Assembly: GCA_046329535.1 (NCBI GenBank)
Contig: JAXLUN010000002.1
Coordinates: 248,001 to 312,000 of the forward strand
DNA: 64,000 bases
Direction of reading: 5' to 3'
Source: Bog-950 sp046329535
GTDB lineage: Bacteria; Bacteroidota; Bacteroidia; Chitinophagales; LD1
Made by a program: the position numbers and the translations under genes. The notes under the pieces are model-generated. The model did not search any database. It had not been told where the DNA came from and saw only the letters and a list, made by a program, of their open reading frames with translations. Below, piece by piece: positions 34,301-43,347 of the stretch; within the stretch, counting starts at the first letter, position 1; every line of letters starts with the position of its first letter.

Positions 34301-36211
34301 ATGAAACTTTCCATTGTAATAGTCAACTACAACGTGCAGTATTTTTTAGAGCAGTGCTTACTCTCCGTAAGCCGTGCCATAAAAAATATAGAGGCGGAAG
34401 TATTAGTTGTAGATAATGCCTCCGTTGACGACTCGGTAGAAATGGTTCATCAAAGATTTCCGTTTGTACGCATCATTACCAATACTGTTAATGTAGGTTT
34501 TTCTAAAGCAAACAATCAAGCCATAGAAATTGCTGACGGGGAATACGTTCTACTGCTTAATCCGGATACCGTTGTTGCTGAAGATACTTTTGAAAAGTGC
34601 CTTGCTTTTATGAATTCACATCCGGATACCGGTGCATTGGGTGTAAAAATGATTGATGGAAAAGGTGTTTTCTTGCCAGAATCGAAAAGAGGCCTTCCTA
34701 CGCCTGTGGTGGCTTTTTATAAAACATTTGGGTTGGCGGCATTATTCCCAAGGTCAAAAACTTTTGGTCGATATCACCTGGGGTTTTTATCCCCAAATGA
34801 AACTCACGAGGTAGACATTTTATCAGGAGCATTCATGTTTATACGCAAATCAGCACTGGACAATGTTGGTTTGCTGGATGAAACATTTTTCATGTACGGA
34901 GAAGATGTAGACTTAAGCTACAGGATTACAAAAGGTGGGTATAAAAATTACTATTTCCCGGACACAGCAATTATTCATTACAAGGGAGAAAGCACCAAAA
35001 AGGGAAGCCTTAACTATGTAAAGGTTTTCTATAATGCCATGATTATTTTTGCTCGAAAACATTTTAGCGGGAATCAATCAGGTGTATTTTCTCTACTAAT
35101 CAACTTCGCCATTGTTTTCCGTGGAATGCTTACTTTACTAGCTGCGCTGTTTGCATCTTCCTACTTATTTATTGTAGATGCTTTGCTGAGCTTTACAGGG
35201 GTATTCTTCATTAAGAGTTATTGGGAAGATATGATTAAGTATTCGGATAATTATTACCCGAACGAATTTCTCTTTGTAGTAGTGCCGGTTTACATTTTAA
35301 TATGGATTGTTGCTACTTTTTTCAGCGGAGGATACGACAAACCTTTTCGCACTTCTAATGTTTTACGTGGCATCTTACTAGGTACTATTACTATTGCCGT
35401 GGTATATGCTTTTATACCTAACGAATGGAGATTTTCGCGCGCCATTATTTTGCTGGGGGCTGTCTGGACCGGGGTTGAAATGTTGTTTACCCGCAGCGTA
35501 TATCATTTGATTAAGCATCAGTCCTTTGACGCAGAGACCGAGGAAGAGAAAAGAAGTTTGATAGTTGGTACATCTGATATTTTAAGGGCTGAAAAAGTTA
35601 TACGGGAGCTGGGGGGAGGGCGTGAAATTTGTGCAATTCAACAAATTAATGAAACAGCCAAAGCAATAGCCATTCATCAAATCACTGAAGTCGTATTCTG
35701 TTCAACTGATTTTTCGTTTGGAGACATTATCAAACAAATCATGCTTTGTGGAGACCGGTTGACATACAAAATCCTAAATGAAAAAAGCGATGCTCTGATT
35801 GGAAGTAACTCTAAAGACACGGCTGGCGATTTGTATGTAGCAGAAAAAAGCTATGCTCTTTTCAAGCCCCAGAGTCTAAGAAATAAAAGAGTTTTTGATG
35901 TACTGGCCGGTTTAGCCATACTCCTATCATTGCCTCTAAATATTTTTTGGGTAGAAAAATCGGCTGGTTTTGCGGCTAACTGGCTTCAGGTGATGCTGGG
36001 AAAAAAATCATGGGTTGGATTTTCGAGCAAAACAAACATTCAAAAGTTTGCACACGCGCAACCTGGAATTTTACATCCTGGCGATCAACTAAAAAATTTC
36101 ATGCTGGATGAAAAGGATTTGATAGAAGTTGAACTGAACTACGCACGGCATTATTCTGTTTATACCGATCTATCCGTTTTGCTCAATAACTTTAAACTGA
36201 TTGGTAAATGA
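34301..36211 (+). CDS. GT2 glycosyltransferase fused to membrane / CoA-binding-like / sugar-transferase-like regions
   Basis: A 636-residue composite protein. Residues 1-240 are a GT2 rhamnosyltransferase-like domain (SIVIVNYNVQYFLEQCLLSV; metal site in LLLNPDTVV; FFMYGEDVDLSYR). Next come about four or five membrane helices (250-410), then a Rossmann-like stretch at about 417-500 (RSLIVGTSDILRAEKVI) that resembles the CoA-binding-like domain of WbaP/WcaJ-type enzymes. A short C-terminal part begins KRVFDVLAGLAILLSLP near 527 and resembles the start of a polyprenyl-phosphate sugar transferase, but the catalytic core of that family looks incomplete. The role is probably surface glycan assembly. 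Only the GT2 domain is clearly catalytic. Confidence 0.8.
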   Translation: MKLSIVIVNYNVQYFLEQCLLSVSRAIKNIEAEVLVVDNASVDDSVEMVHQRFPFVRIITNTVNVGFSKANNQAIEIADGEYVLLLNPDTVVAEDTFEKCLAFMNSHPDTGALGVKMIDGKGVFLPESKRGLPTPVVAFYKTFGLAALFPRSKTFGRYHLGFLSPNETHEVDILSGAFMFIRKSALDNVGLLDETFFMYGEDVDLSYRITKGGYKNYYFPDTAIIHYKGESTKKGSLNYVKVFYNAMIIFARKHFSGNQSGVFSLLINFAIVFRGMLTLLAALFASSYLFIVDALLSFTGVFFIKSYWEDMIKYSDNYYPNEFLFVVVPVYILIWIVATFFSGGYDKPFRTSNVLRGILLGTITIAVVYAFIPNEWRFSRAIILLGAVWTGVEMLFTRSVYHLIKHQSFDAETEEEKRSLIVGTSDILRAEKVIRELGGGREICAIQQINETAKAIAIHQITEVVFCSTDFSFGDIIKQIMLCGDRLTYKILNEKSDALIGSNSKDTAGDLYVAEKSYALFKPQSLRNKRVFDVLAGLAILLSLPLNIFWVEKSAGFAANWLQVMLGKKSWVGFSSKTNIQKFAHAQPGILHPGDQLKNFMLDEKDLIEVELNYARHYSVYTDLSVLLNNFKLIGK

Positions 36212-36459
36212 AAAATATCTTTGTGCTGATATTATTGTTTTTGTACTCCACAATTTGTGCCGGTGAAGGATATCGCTCCTATCTAACCACTCATACTGTC
36301 AATAAGCACTCGATAAAACCAGTTTCAAACCAGACTTTTACTAGTCCTGTAAAGTCAATGATTCCTGCTTATCAAATTCCGAAAGGCAATGTATTTTGTA
36401 GAATGGAAGACAAGTTAATCCGAGTAACAAAAGTTTGGATAAAGATTGGAGTAAAATAG
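36208..36459 (+). CDS. Small secreted protein, unknown
   Basis: An 83-residue protein with a signal peptide (about 1-18, ending TICAGEG) and a basic mature part of about 65 residues. It starts within the stop of the preceding gene (ATGA, 36208-36211), so translation is coupled to the composite glycosyltransferase. No domain recognised. The TAG stop abuts the recO stop. Confidence 0.6.
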   Translation: MKNIFVLILLFLYSTICAGEGYRSYLTTHTVNKHSIKPVSNQTFTSPVKSMIPAYQIPKGNVFCRMEDKLIRVTKVWIKIGVK

Positions 36460-37179
36460 TTAATCCAGAATTTCTTCCAGAATCTCCGGAGATTTTAAAC
36501 TGAAATTTTCCAGATGTAACTGATAGTATCTAAGCAAATGATGTAACATTCTTTTGCGCTCAGCCCGGCTAAACTCAGAGTTGACACTAGAAAACAAATT
36601 GGCATTCATGAGATAACTCAGCCCCGCGCTTTCTTTTTTGTTCATTACATGCAAACCACTCTGACTTGAAATAAAAACACCTTCACTCAATTCGAAATAA
36701 CAATTAATGTCAGATTGATTTTCATGAGGAGCAAACCCTAAATATCTGGAAAGCTGAACAAGAAAACTTAAATGAAAATCAGGATTAAGTTTCTTCTCCT
36801 CATCCAGAAGACAGAGAGAATCATATATAAAATCAAATAACTCTTCATTGGGTTCGTGCTCCCGAATTGCTTTAGTCATTACCTCCAGCAGAAAAAAAGA
36901 AATAGTTGATTTTATAGTATCAAACGGAATAGACTGGTAGATATAAGACCGTCTGAACTCTTTGATATATTGCAGTTGCTTATTTTCTCTGTGCGATACT
37001 TCCATTTCTAATAGAGTAAGAGGTTGGAGCATAGCCGCCTTAGATTTGGACTTAGCTACCCTAACCCCTTTAACCATGTATGACTGCAAGCCTACCTTTT
37101 CGGTATAAATCTTTGCAATTACACTTGTTTCAGAATATTTAATGGTGTGTAAAACGATGCCTCTTGTTTTATGATACAT
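36460..37179 (-). CDS. recO: DNA repair protein RecO
   Basis: A 239-residue RecO. The N-terminal OB-fold begins MYHKTRGIVLHTIKYSETSVIAKIYTEKVG, with the typical LQSYMVKGVR turn and a middle LQPLTLLEMEVSHRE strand. The C-terminal helical domain follows (ISFFLLEVMTKAIREHEPNEELFDF). The zinc-finger cysteines found in many RecO proteins are absent here. It anneals DNA and, with RecR, loads RecA. Divergent from the large membrane protein gene, with only 14 bases between the chosen starts. Confidence 0.93.
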   Translation of the reverse strand: MYHKTRGIVLHTIKYSETSVIAKIYTEKVGLQSYMVKGVRVAKSKSKAAMLQPLTLLEMEVSHRENKQLQYIKEFRRSYIYQSIPFDTIKSTISFFLLEVMTKAIREHEPNEELFDFIYDSLCLLDEEKKLNPDFHLSFLVQLSRYLGFAPHENQSDINCYFELSEGVFISSQSGLHVMNKKESAGLSYLMNANLFSSVNSEFSRAERKRMLHHLLRYYQLHLENFSLKSPEILEEILD

Positions 37180-37193
37180 ATATTCGCTACTAC

Positions 37194-39278
37194 ATGCGGA
37201 TGAAATTTAACCGGGAAAACTTTCCAATATTACTCATTTTGATTCTTCCAGCTATTGCATTGTGGCAGATAAGCTTCCTGGTATATACCATGAAGTGGGA
37301 TATGATGGATCAGTTTTTTACCTGTCGTTATTTTTTGAGTGAGTGTTTCCATCAAAATATACTGCCACTTTGGTGCCCCTATATCAATTTCGGTTATCCA
37401 TTTTATGCCGACCCCCAAGGAGGTTTCTTTTACCCTGTAACCTGGCTATTTACAATTGCAGGAGGTTACAACTCTCGCTTTATATCACTCGAATTCCTTT
37501 TTCATATCTGGGTAGCCGGAGTATCATTTTACGTTTTACTAAAACACTTTAAACTAGAGAGAGAAACTGCCATTGTATTTGCCATCATATATTGTTTGTC
37601 TGGTCCTTTTATCAGTAATGCACAGCACCTCAGCTGGGTAATTTCAATGGCCTGGATGCCGTTAGTTGTATGGAGCTTCTTAAACCTTTTACAATCGCCC
37701 AAACTACATTTTGCATTTGCACTTGGCATATCTTCTTTTCTGATGTTAACCGGGGGATACCCGGCTTTTATAATCATGCTTTGTTACTTCCTGATTTCTA
37801 TTTTCTTCACTCACATCATCTCTGTAACATGGCACCGTAGAAGCCATGAAATAATGGGCAGAATAGGTTATCTGTTACAGGCTGGTATTATTGCTTTTAT
37901 ATTAAGTGCCGGCTTCCTCTATTCATTGTGGCTGGCACTACCTCTGATAGACCGGGGAAGTTCTATCAGCGTAATTGAGGCCAACTCAATTCCATTCACT
38001 ACGCAGTCTGCTATTTCATTTCTTTTCCCTTTTGTTACTGCCAGCAAGCAGTACAGAACATTTACAGATATCTCCATGACCAATATTTATGGAGGCATTT
38101 TTATGCTGCCATTTTTGTTTCTGGCTGTAATCAAAAATAAATGGGGAAGCTTGTTACAACTCATATTTATACTTGGATTGATTTCACTGTTTGCTTCATT
38201 CGGAAATGCCACTCCGGTTAGAAGCTGGCTGTACCAACTGCTGCCCGGAATGAATATGTTTCGTCATGCGTCTATATTTCGGGTATTGGCACTGTTTTCA
38301 TTTCTACTAGTTTCTGCTCATGGTTTTGATTGGTTCATAAATAATTTAGACCGCCTGCTGCCTGCTGCAAAAAAAGGTCTTCTTGTTGGCATAGTTCTAC
38401 TCAGTGTTCTTTTGATTGCAGCTCTTTTTAATAATTCGTTCTTCTATGCACTACCCTCTTCGTTATCGGTTATTGATATGACCCTTTTCAATGAAATCAG
38501 AGCACCGCTTACTCATCTACAGGCACAGATTACATATCACTTATTTCTTCTTCTGCTACTTATTGTTTTGTGGCTTATAGAGTCCCTGAAAAAATTTAGA
38601 AAAAAGGCTCTATGTGCTGTTATGGTCATCGATATTATGCTGGCTGCTCAGTTGAATGTTACATCTACCATATGCAGTACTGTTACAACCAAACAGTTTG
38701 AGTCAGTACTGGCAGAACTACCAAAAAACTTTCCGGTGCCAGAAACCGAGAACTTATCAGGCATTTCGCACATGGGCAGCGGATTGACAAATCCCGTTTG
38801 GTTTAATACCAGCATACTTTACCAACGACCATCCAAAGACGGATTCAATAACTTCTTTTTACGCGGCCTTTTGAAGTATTACAATGATTCGGCCTCTATG
38901 AAAACGATAGAGCATCCGGTTGCCTTTTTTACATCCAATGATGCCTTTGCCGCGGATAGCAATATAAAATACAGGATACAGAAATTTACCCCTAACGAAA
39001 TAATCGTTGACTATGCCACAAATCAATGTGCTCGTTTCGTTTTGCTTCAAAGTAATTATCCGGGCTGGAAAGCACTTTGCGATGGTATTGAAACAGATAT
39101 TATTCCCATTGATAGTTTTTTTCTTTCCTGTAGCGCTTCTGCCGGACATCATCAATTGGTGTTTACCTTTCAGCCAAAGTGGGTAAAGTCTCTTTTCATT
39201 TTTACCTGTATTGTTTTTTGTTTTTGCTTATTAGCCTTATTGTTTCTTTACATAAAACCAAAATGGATGTATCCATGA
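37194..39278 (+). CDS. Large polytopic membrane protein, YfhO/GT-C-like
   Basis: A protein of about 694 residues with roughly twelve membrane spans and a soluble C-terminal part. The first loop (FLSECFHQNILPLWCPYINF, then GYPFYADPQGGFFYP) is the characteristic acidic/aromatic loop of YfhO-like proteins, which add sugars to teichoic acids or lipids in Gram-positives and are of unknown role in Bacteroidota. The C-terminal domain (ARFVLLQSNYPGWKALCDG) matches the FLVLSExYxPGWxAxVDG type seen in that family. Starts at 37194 or 37200 are both possible; an upstream TTG would run into recO. The stop overlaps the next start (ATGA). Confidence 0.78.
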   Translation: MRMKFNRENFPILLILILPAIALWQISFLVYTMKWDMMDQFFTCRYFLSECFHQNILPLWCPYINFGYPFYADPQGGFFYPVTWLFTIAGGYNSRFISLEFLFHIWVAGVSFYVLLKHFKLERETAIVFAIIYCLSGPFISNAQHLSWVISMAWMPLVVWSFLNLLQSPKLHFAFALGISSFLMLTGGYPAFIIMLCYFLISIFFTHIISVTWHRRSHEIMGRIGYLLQAGIIAFILSAGFLYSLWLALPLIDRGSSISVIEANSIPFTTQSAISFLFPFVTASKQYRTFTDISMTNIYGGIFMLPFLFLAVIKNKWGSLLQLIFILGLISLFASFGNATPVRSWLYQLLPGMNMFRHASIFRVLALFSFLLVSAHGFDWFINNLDRLLPAAKKGLLVGIVLLSVLLIAALFNNSFFYALPSSLSVIDMTLFNEIRAPLTHLQAQITYHLFLLLLLIVLWLIESLKKFRKKALCAVMVIDIMLAAQLNVTSTICSTVTTKQFESVLAELPKNFPVPETENLSGISHMGSGLTNPVWFNTSILYQRPSKDGFNNFFLRGLLKYYNDSASMKTIEHPVAFFTSNDAFAADSNIKYRIQKFTPNEIIVDYATNQCARFVLLQSNYPGWKALCDGIETDIIPIDSFFLSCSASAGHHQLVFTFQPKWVKSLFIFTCIVFCFCLLALLFLYIKPKWMYP

Positions 39279-40912
39279 AAAACATCAAGTCGTTTTGGGC
39301 AGTGCTATTCGTTTTCTGGCTTATCTCTTTTCTACTTTACGGAGATACAGCCGGTGCAGGGTTCGCCTTTGACCATATAGGTTGGCTACAGAACTATATA
39401 GATAAGGGCTGGATTGGAATGATTACTGCTTTTGATGACAAATCGCTTCACTACGGTTATCATATTATTGGCTTCATTATCTGGAAACTTTTCGGATTAA
39501 ATGGCCACGCATGGATGCTGCTTTTTGTCACATTGCACGCATTAAACGCTTCTTTATCGTTTGTGGTTTTTAAACGGTTGTTTAAACATATTAACGGATT
39601 TAAACAGCCATCACTGGCTGCATTTACCGGCAGTTTATTTTTTGTTGTTTCTCCTTATCAAACAGAGCCGGTAGTTTGGTATGCCTGCATACATTACTTG
39701 TGTTCGGTGCTATTATTATTGGGCTGTTGCATTTCTCTTTTTCAGTATTTACTCCAAAAGAAAAACGTGTTTATTGGGTTATTCTATTTGAGTTTTACAG
39801 CTGCGCTCTTTACCTTAGAAATTAGTTTTGCTTATCCGGTTTTACTGCTGTTGTTTTTTCTGTTTTGGCCTTCTAATATGTTATATGGAAGTTCCCGGCT
39901 TCGATTATTACAGATTTTTGTATTACCATCTGTAGCCCTGTTGTTGAGCTATTTTGTCCTTAGTTATCTGTTGCGGGGAAGTGCGGTAGGGCATTATGGC
40001 GCTCAGGCACACTTAAACTTCAGCATTCCATTGTTGATGGCAAATCTGGCTAAGTATGTGAGTAAACTATTTCTCCTTACTCAATTTTGGCCATACGAAA
40101 AACGCCAAGTCATTTTCTCTTTCTTTGAACAACAATCTTTCGGTTGGAGTTTGTTTAGTATACTTTGTTTAACTGCTTTTCTATTTTTATTGATGCGCAA
40201 TAGCTTACCTAAGCGGACACAAGTTTCGGTTATGCTATTTGGCTTTTTTTTTACTGCATTACTTCCTACACTTAACCTGTTTGTAACCTACATCGTGAAT
40301 GTAGAAGGCGACCGTTTTCTTTATTTCCCTTCGTTATTTGCTTATCAGTTAGGAGCATTTATAATCTTTTCGCTGCTTAGTTATGGAGCCTTGTTGTTAC
40401 TTCCGTTTTTTCTCATACCCAATATAAAATACCAGCAGTACAACACGCAGAGCTGGATACAAGCCCGAAATACCCGGGCAAGTCTTTTGAGTAGTTTTAA
40501 ATGGTGGAATGCTTCACGTATTTACCTGCTGAATAACCCTGATAACTATAGAGGAGTCTATATGTTTCGTTGTTTTCCGCCCGACAACCTTTTTGCCGAA
40601 ACACTGGAACTTACAGACGGAAAAAAATTAGAAAATAAAGTGCTTGACACTTACCAGTATAACATGATAAGCAACAGCGATTCAGTTACCATTGATATAA
40701 TTTCAGAGAATGAGTTAAAAGTAACCTTTGCACAATGGGGCAACTGGTGGTGGTATAAAGGTATAGGCGCTATTTCTCTTTCAAACAAAATGTTTGATGC
40801 CGAGATAGATGAATGGAGTCATGCTTATACGATTCGATTTAAAAACAAACTACCGCATACAGTTTATTTATATCAATGCGGTGGCGAATGGCGTGAAGTG
40901 AAAGGATTTTAA
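39275..40912 (+). CDS. Polytopic membrane protein, GT-C-like
   Basis: A protein of about 545 residues with ten or more hydrophobic spans. It opens with a span followed by a periplasmic loop (DHIGWLQNYIDKGWIG), and after the last span has a soluble tail of about 130 residues (NPDNYRGVYMFRCFPPDNLF). The shape is that of a GT-C or O-antigen-type membrane protein, but I cannot name a family. The ATG at 39275 overlaps the stop of the preceding gene (ATGA) and is preferred to the longer GTG-start frame that would overlap it by 100 bases. 39263 is an alternative. The stop shares a TTAA with the porZ stop. Confidence 0.7.
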   Translation: MKNIKSFWAVLFVFWLISFLLYGDTAGAGFAFDHIGWLQNYIDKGWIGMITAFDDKSLHYGYHIIGFIIWKLFGLNGHAWMLLFVTLHALNASLSFVVFKRLFKHINGFKQPSLAAFTGSLFFVVSPYQTEPVVWYACIHYLCSVLLLLGCCISLFQYLLQKKNVFIGLFYLSFTAALFTLEISFAYPVLLLLFFLFWPSNMLYGSSRLRLLQIFVLPSVALLLSYFVLSYLLRGSAVGHYGAQAHLNFSIPLLMANLAKYVSKLFLLTQFWPYEKRQVIFSFFEQQSFGWSLFSILCLTAFLFLLMRNSLPKRTQVSVMLFGFFFTALLPTLNLFVTYIVNVEGDRFLYFPSLFAYQLGAFIIFSLLSYGALLLLPFFLIPNIKYQQYNTQSWIQARNTRASLLSSFKWWNASRIYLLNNPDNYRGVYMFRCFPPDNLFAETLELTDGKKLENKVLDTYQYNMISNSDSVTIDIISENELKVTFAQWGNWWWYKGIGAISLSNKMFDAEIDEWSHAYTIRFKNKLPHTVYLYQCGGEWREVKGF

Positions 40913-43239
40913 TTAGCAATTAGAATTTTAGCGACCCGTTTTTCTTTACCCAAATCGGTAGAAGAAAATACCAGATAAACTCCGCTCTTGGCCCGGTTGC
41001 CGTTGTAGCCTTTGCCATCCCAAATCATTTGTGTGCCGTTGGCTTTCCCTTGAAAAACTAAAGTCCCGGATATGTCTGTAATTTTAACATAGGCATCATC
41101 TGCCAAACCTTTTATGGCGATAGGGCCATCGTAGCTCGGTTTAACCGGGTTAGGATACACCAACGCTCCATCACAATCCTCACACACTGCAATCGCATCA
41201 CCCTGATAGCTCACCAAGCCGCCAAGAGTGCCTATAAAAACTTCACCTGTTTCTTCATCAATCGCAATATCCGTAATCTGATTCGATGGCAGCGGACTGT
41301 TGTCTACATTAAATTTCAATAACTCCGTTTTACCATCTGCACTAATCAGCCACAGACCATTTGTGGTGCCAATCCATTTTCTATTAGCCGCATCTACAGC
41401 AATAGCTCGCACGCTTTCGGTACCAAACAAATAACCGATGTATCCATCGCGTTCTACTTTTATCTGATCTGCATCGCAACCATACGAAGTCAAAACACTT
41501 CCCGGGCAGTAAAATACACCAATCCCCTGACTGGTGCCTGCCCAGATATTCCCATCCTTATCTTCTGCTATACTGTACACAATCGGATCAGGTAAATCTC
41601 CGTTTCCTTTACCGCTGGTTAATATTCTGGAAGCATCATCACTCGGGTCATCGGGTGTGCCATTATTGCTCCAAACTAAAATCCCTTCTCCACTCCTTCT
41701 TATGGGTGCCCATAGCTGCCCGTTTTGATCTATCAGCATTCTTTTCATGAGCGAAAAGGACTGAGGAATAGAAAACTCTCTCCAGGTTCCATCAGTACTA
41801 ATCATCTTAACCGGCCTGGTAGCTCCCGCATTTCCAATCCATAAATTACCAAATCTGTCGCTGGTCATAGCGCTGATTTTAGTTCGTTGTGTATCACCGG
41901 TTGCCCCTTCCAGCAAGCTGTTATCCTTATCGTAAAGATTCAGATTACCATACTCGTTATCAAGTTCAATCAGTCCGGCATAGAAAGAACCGAAGTACGT
42001 TTTTTTACGTGATGGAACTGAAACCGTGGAAAGAATATCACTGAAATTGGAAAGTGAGCCGTCTGAGTACTGATTACGATATTTCCACTTGCTATTGGTA
42101 TATATGGAGAAGCCATCCCGGTTATAGGCAAATCCCCAAGAATCATCAACACCACCCGGTGCCAGATTCAATGTCTGATTTTTAACGTCCAGTTTGTACA
42201 CTGCGGAAGAAAATGGACCATCCGGTATAACACTTTCTATGTTGCCCTGATTATTCTTAAACAATCCGTTCCAGGCATCTGCTTCCCAGGATATTCCGTT
42301 ACTCTGAAACCAAGCCACCGGACGTACATGCCCCTGAGAATTCTGTACAGAAAGATTACCTAACCCGTCAATTTTACCTAATACACCAGCGGTAGTATTA
42401 TCATTATTAAAAATCGTGAAATAAACATTTGCTCCAACCGTGTTTAGACTGGTGAACAGATTATTGGCACTGAACCACTTTTTTTGCCAGTAAGTTCCCG
42501 CAAACTCATAAAGTGTATCGCAGTTGCTGGCACCAATTACCGCATAAACCTTATTATTCAACGTTGTTATATAACTTGCTTTTTTAGCAGGCAGGCTATC
42601 AGCCCACTGATACAATATCCAGTTATTGAAATTTTGAAGGTTAGATGAGTTTAGCGAAGCATGTTTTACACCCTCTTGCGTAGCTGCATAAATATTTACT
42701 CCATCAATAGCTGTAGCGTATACTTTTATTTGACTACCCGAAGCTCCGATAATATAAGTGTTGCTTACTTCCTTTCTATCCAGATTAATAACAGAAATAC
42801 CGATACTGGATGATACATAAGCATTGCCGTTATAGAAAGAAATGCTGTAAATGGACACCGCACCGGTGGTGGCTTTATTTTTTATATCGGGAATGTTATA
42901 GATATCCGTACCATGATAAATCAAGTCAATGTTGCTATTGATATACGCAATGGCCAACACATCGCTCACAGGGTCATAGCTAATGTTGCTGATTCCAATA
43001 TCGGACAAACCGGTAGACTTATCAAAGGTCTGAATAACACCTGAGTTTTTTTCGTAAGAGAAAACCGTTTTAGAGGCTGCCGAATACACCTTATCGCCTG
43101 CATCACAAACGCCTACCGAACTACCATATGGCATAAAAACTTTCCACGTGCCCAAAGTGCGTTCCTGTGCCTGGCAAAGAGCAAAAGGGACTAAACCACA
43201 AACCAAAAACAGAATCAATTTTTTGAAGTATAAACTCAT
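40909..43239 (-). CDS. porZ: Type IX secretion system protein PorZ
   Basis: A 776-residue surface protein with a signal peptide (about 1-24, ending CQAQE). The mature part starts TLGTWKVFMPYGSSVGVCDA, the conserved N-terminus of PorZ, followed by two beta-propellers (two-component-regulator propeller repeats such as KDGNIWAGTSQGIGVF and RKWIGTTNGLWLIS). The last 85 residues (LVYPNPVKPSYDGPIAIKG to SGVYLVFSSTDLG and KILIAN) form a type IX sorting domain. In Porphyromonas, PorZ sits on the cell surface with the sortase PorU and carries the lipopolysaccharide used to anchor cargo. It supports an active T9SS for the CTD proteins encoded here. Confidence 0.92.
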   Translation of the reverse strand: MSLYFKKLILFLVCGLVPFALCQAQERTLGTWKVFMPYGSSVGVCDAGDKVYSAASKTVFSYEKNSGVIQTFDKSTGLSDIGISNISYDPVSDVLAIAYINSNIDLIYHGTDIYNIPDIKNKATTGAVSIYSISFYNGNAYVSSSIGISVINLDRKEVSNTYIIGASGSQIKVYATAIDGVNIYAATQEGVKHASLNSSNLQNFNNWILYQWADSLPAKKASYITTLNNKVYAVIGASNCDTLYEFAGTYWQKKWFSANNLFTSLNTVGANVYFTIFNNDNTTAGVLGKIDGLGNLSVQNSQGHVRPVAWFQSNGISWEADAWNGLFKNNQGNIESVIPDGPFSSAVYKLDVKNQTLNLAPGGVDDSWGFAYNRDGFSIYTNSKWKYRNQYSDGSLSNFSDILSTVSVPSRKKTYFGSFYAGLIELDNEYGNLNLYDKDNSLLEGATGDTQRTKISAMTSDRFGNLWIGNAGATRPVKMISTDGTWREFSIPQSFSLMKRMLIDQNGQLWAPIRRSGEGILVWSNNGTPDDPSDDASRILTSGKGNGDLPDPIVYSIAEDKDGNIWAGTSQGIGVFYCPGSVLTSYGCDADQIKVERDGYIGYLFGTESVRAIAVDAANRKWIGTTNGLWLISADGKTELLKFNVDNSPLPSNQITDIAIDEETGEVFIGTLGGLVSYQGDAIAVCEDCDGALVYPNPVKPSYDGPIAIKGLADDAYVKITDISGTLVFQGKANGTQMIWDGKGYNGNRAKSGVYLVFSSTDLGKEKRVAKILIAN

Positions 43240-43258
43240 CGGGCTAAAGTATTAAAAG

Positions 43259-43266
43259 CAAACATA
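43259..43266 (-). promoter_or_regulatory. Candidate -7 box (TATGTTTG) for porZ
   Basis: An exact TAnnTTTG match on the minus strand, 19 bases before the porZ ATG. No clear -33 TTTG is seen. Confidence 0.45.
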
Positions 43267-43319
43267 AACGTTAACCGTATAAGCATATTGTTTACTTCCT
43301 GCACTCCTCTGTAAATTTT

Positions 43320-43327
43320 TATCTTCG
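43320..43327 (+). promoter_or_regulatory. Candidate -7 box (TATCTTCG) for ileS
   Basis: Seven of eight positions match TAnnTTTG, 20 bases before the ileS ATG. Confidence 0.35.
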
Positions 43328-43347
43328 CCCACTCATTTTTTTAACGG

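Noticed and set aside
40909..43239. Two-component sensor because of the propeller repeats
   Set aside because: There is no kinase or histidine domain. The N-terminus and the sorting domain fit PorZ.
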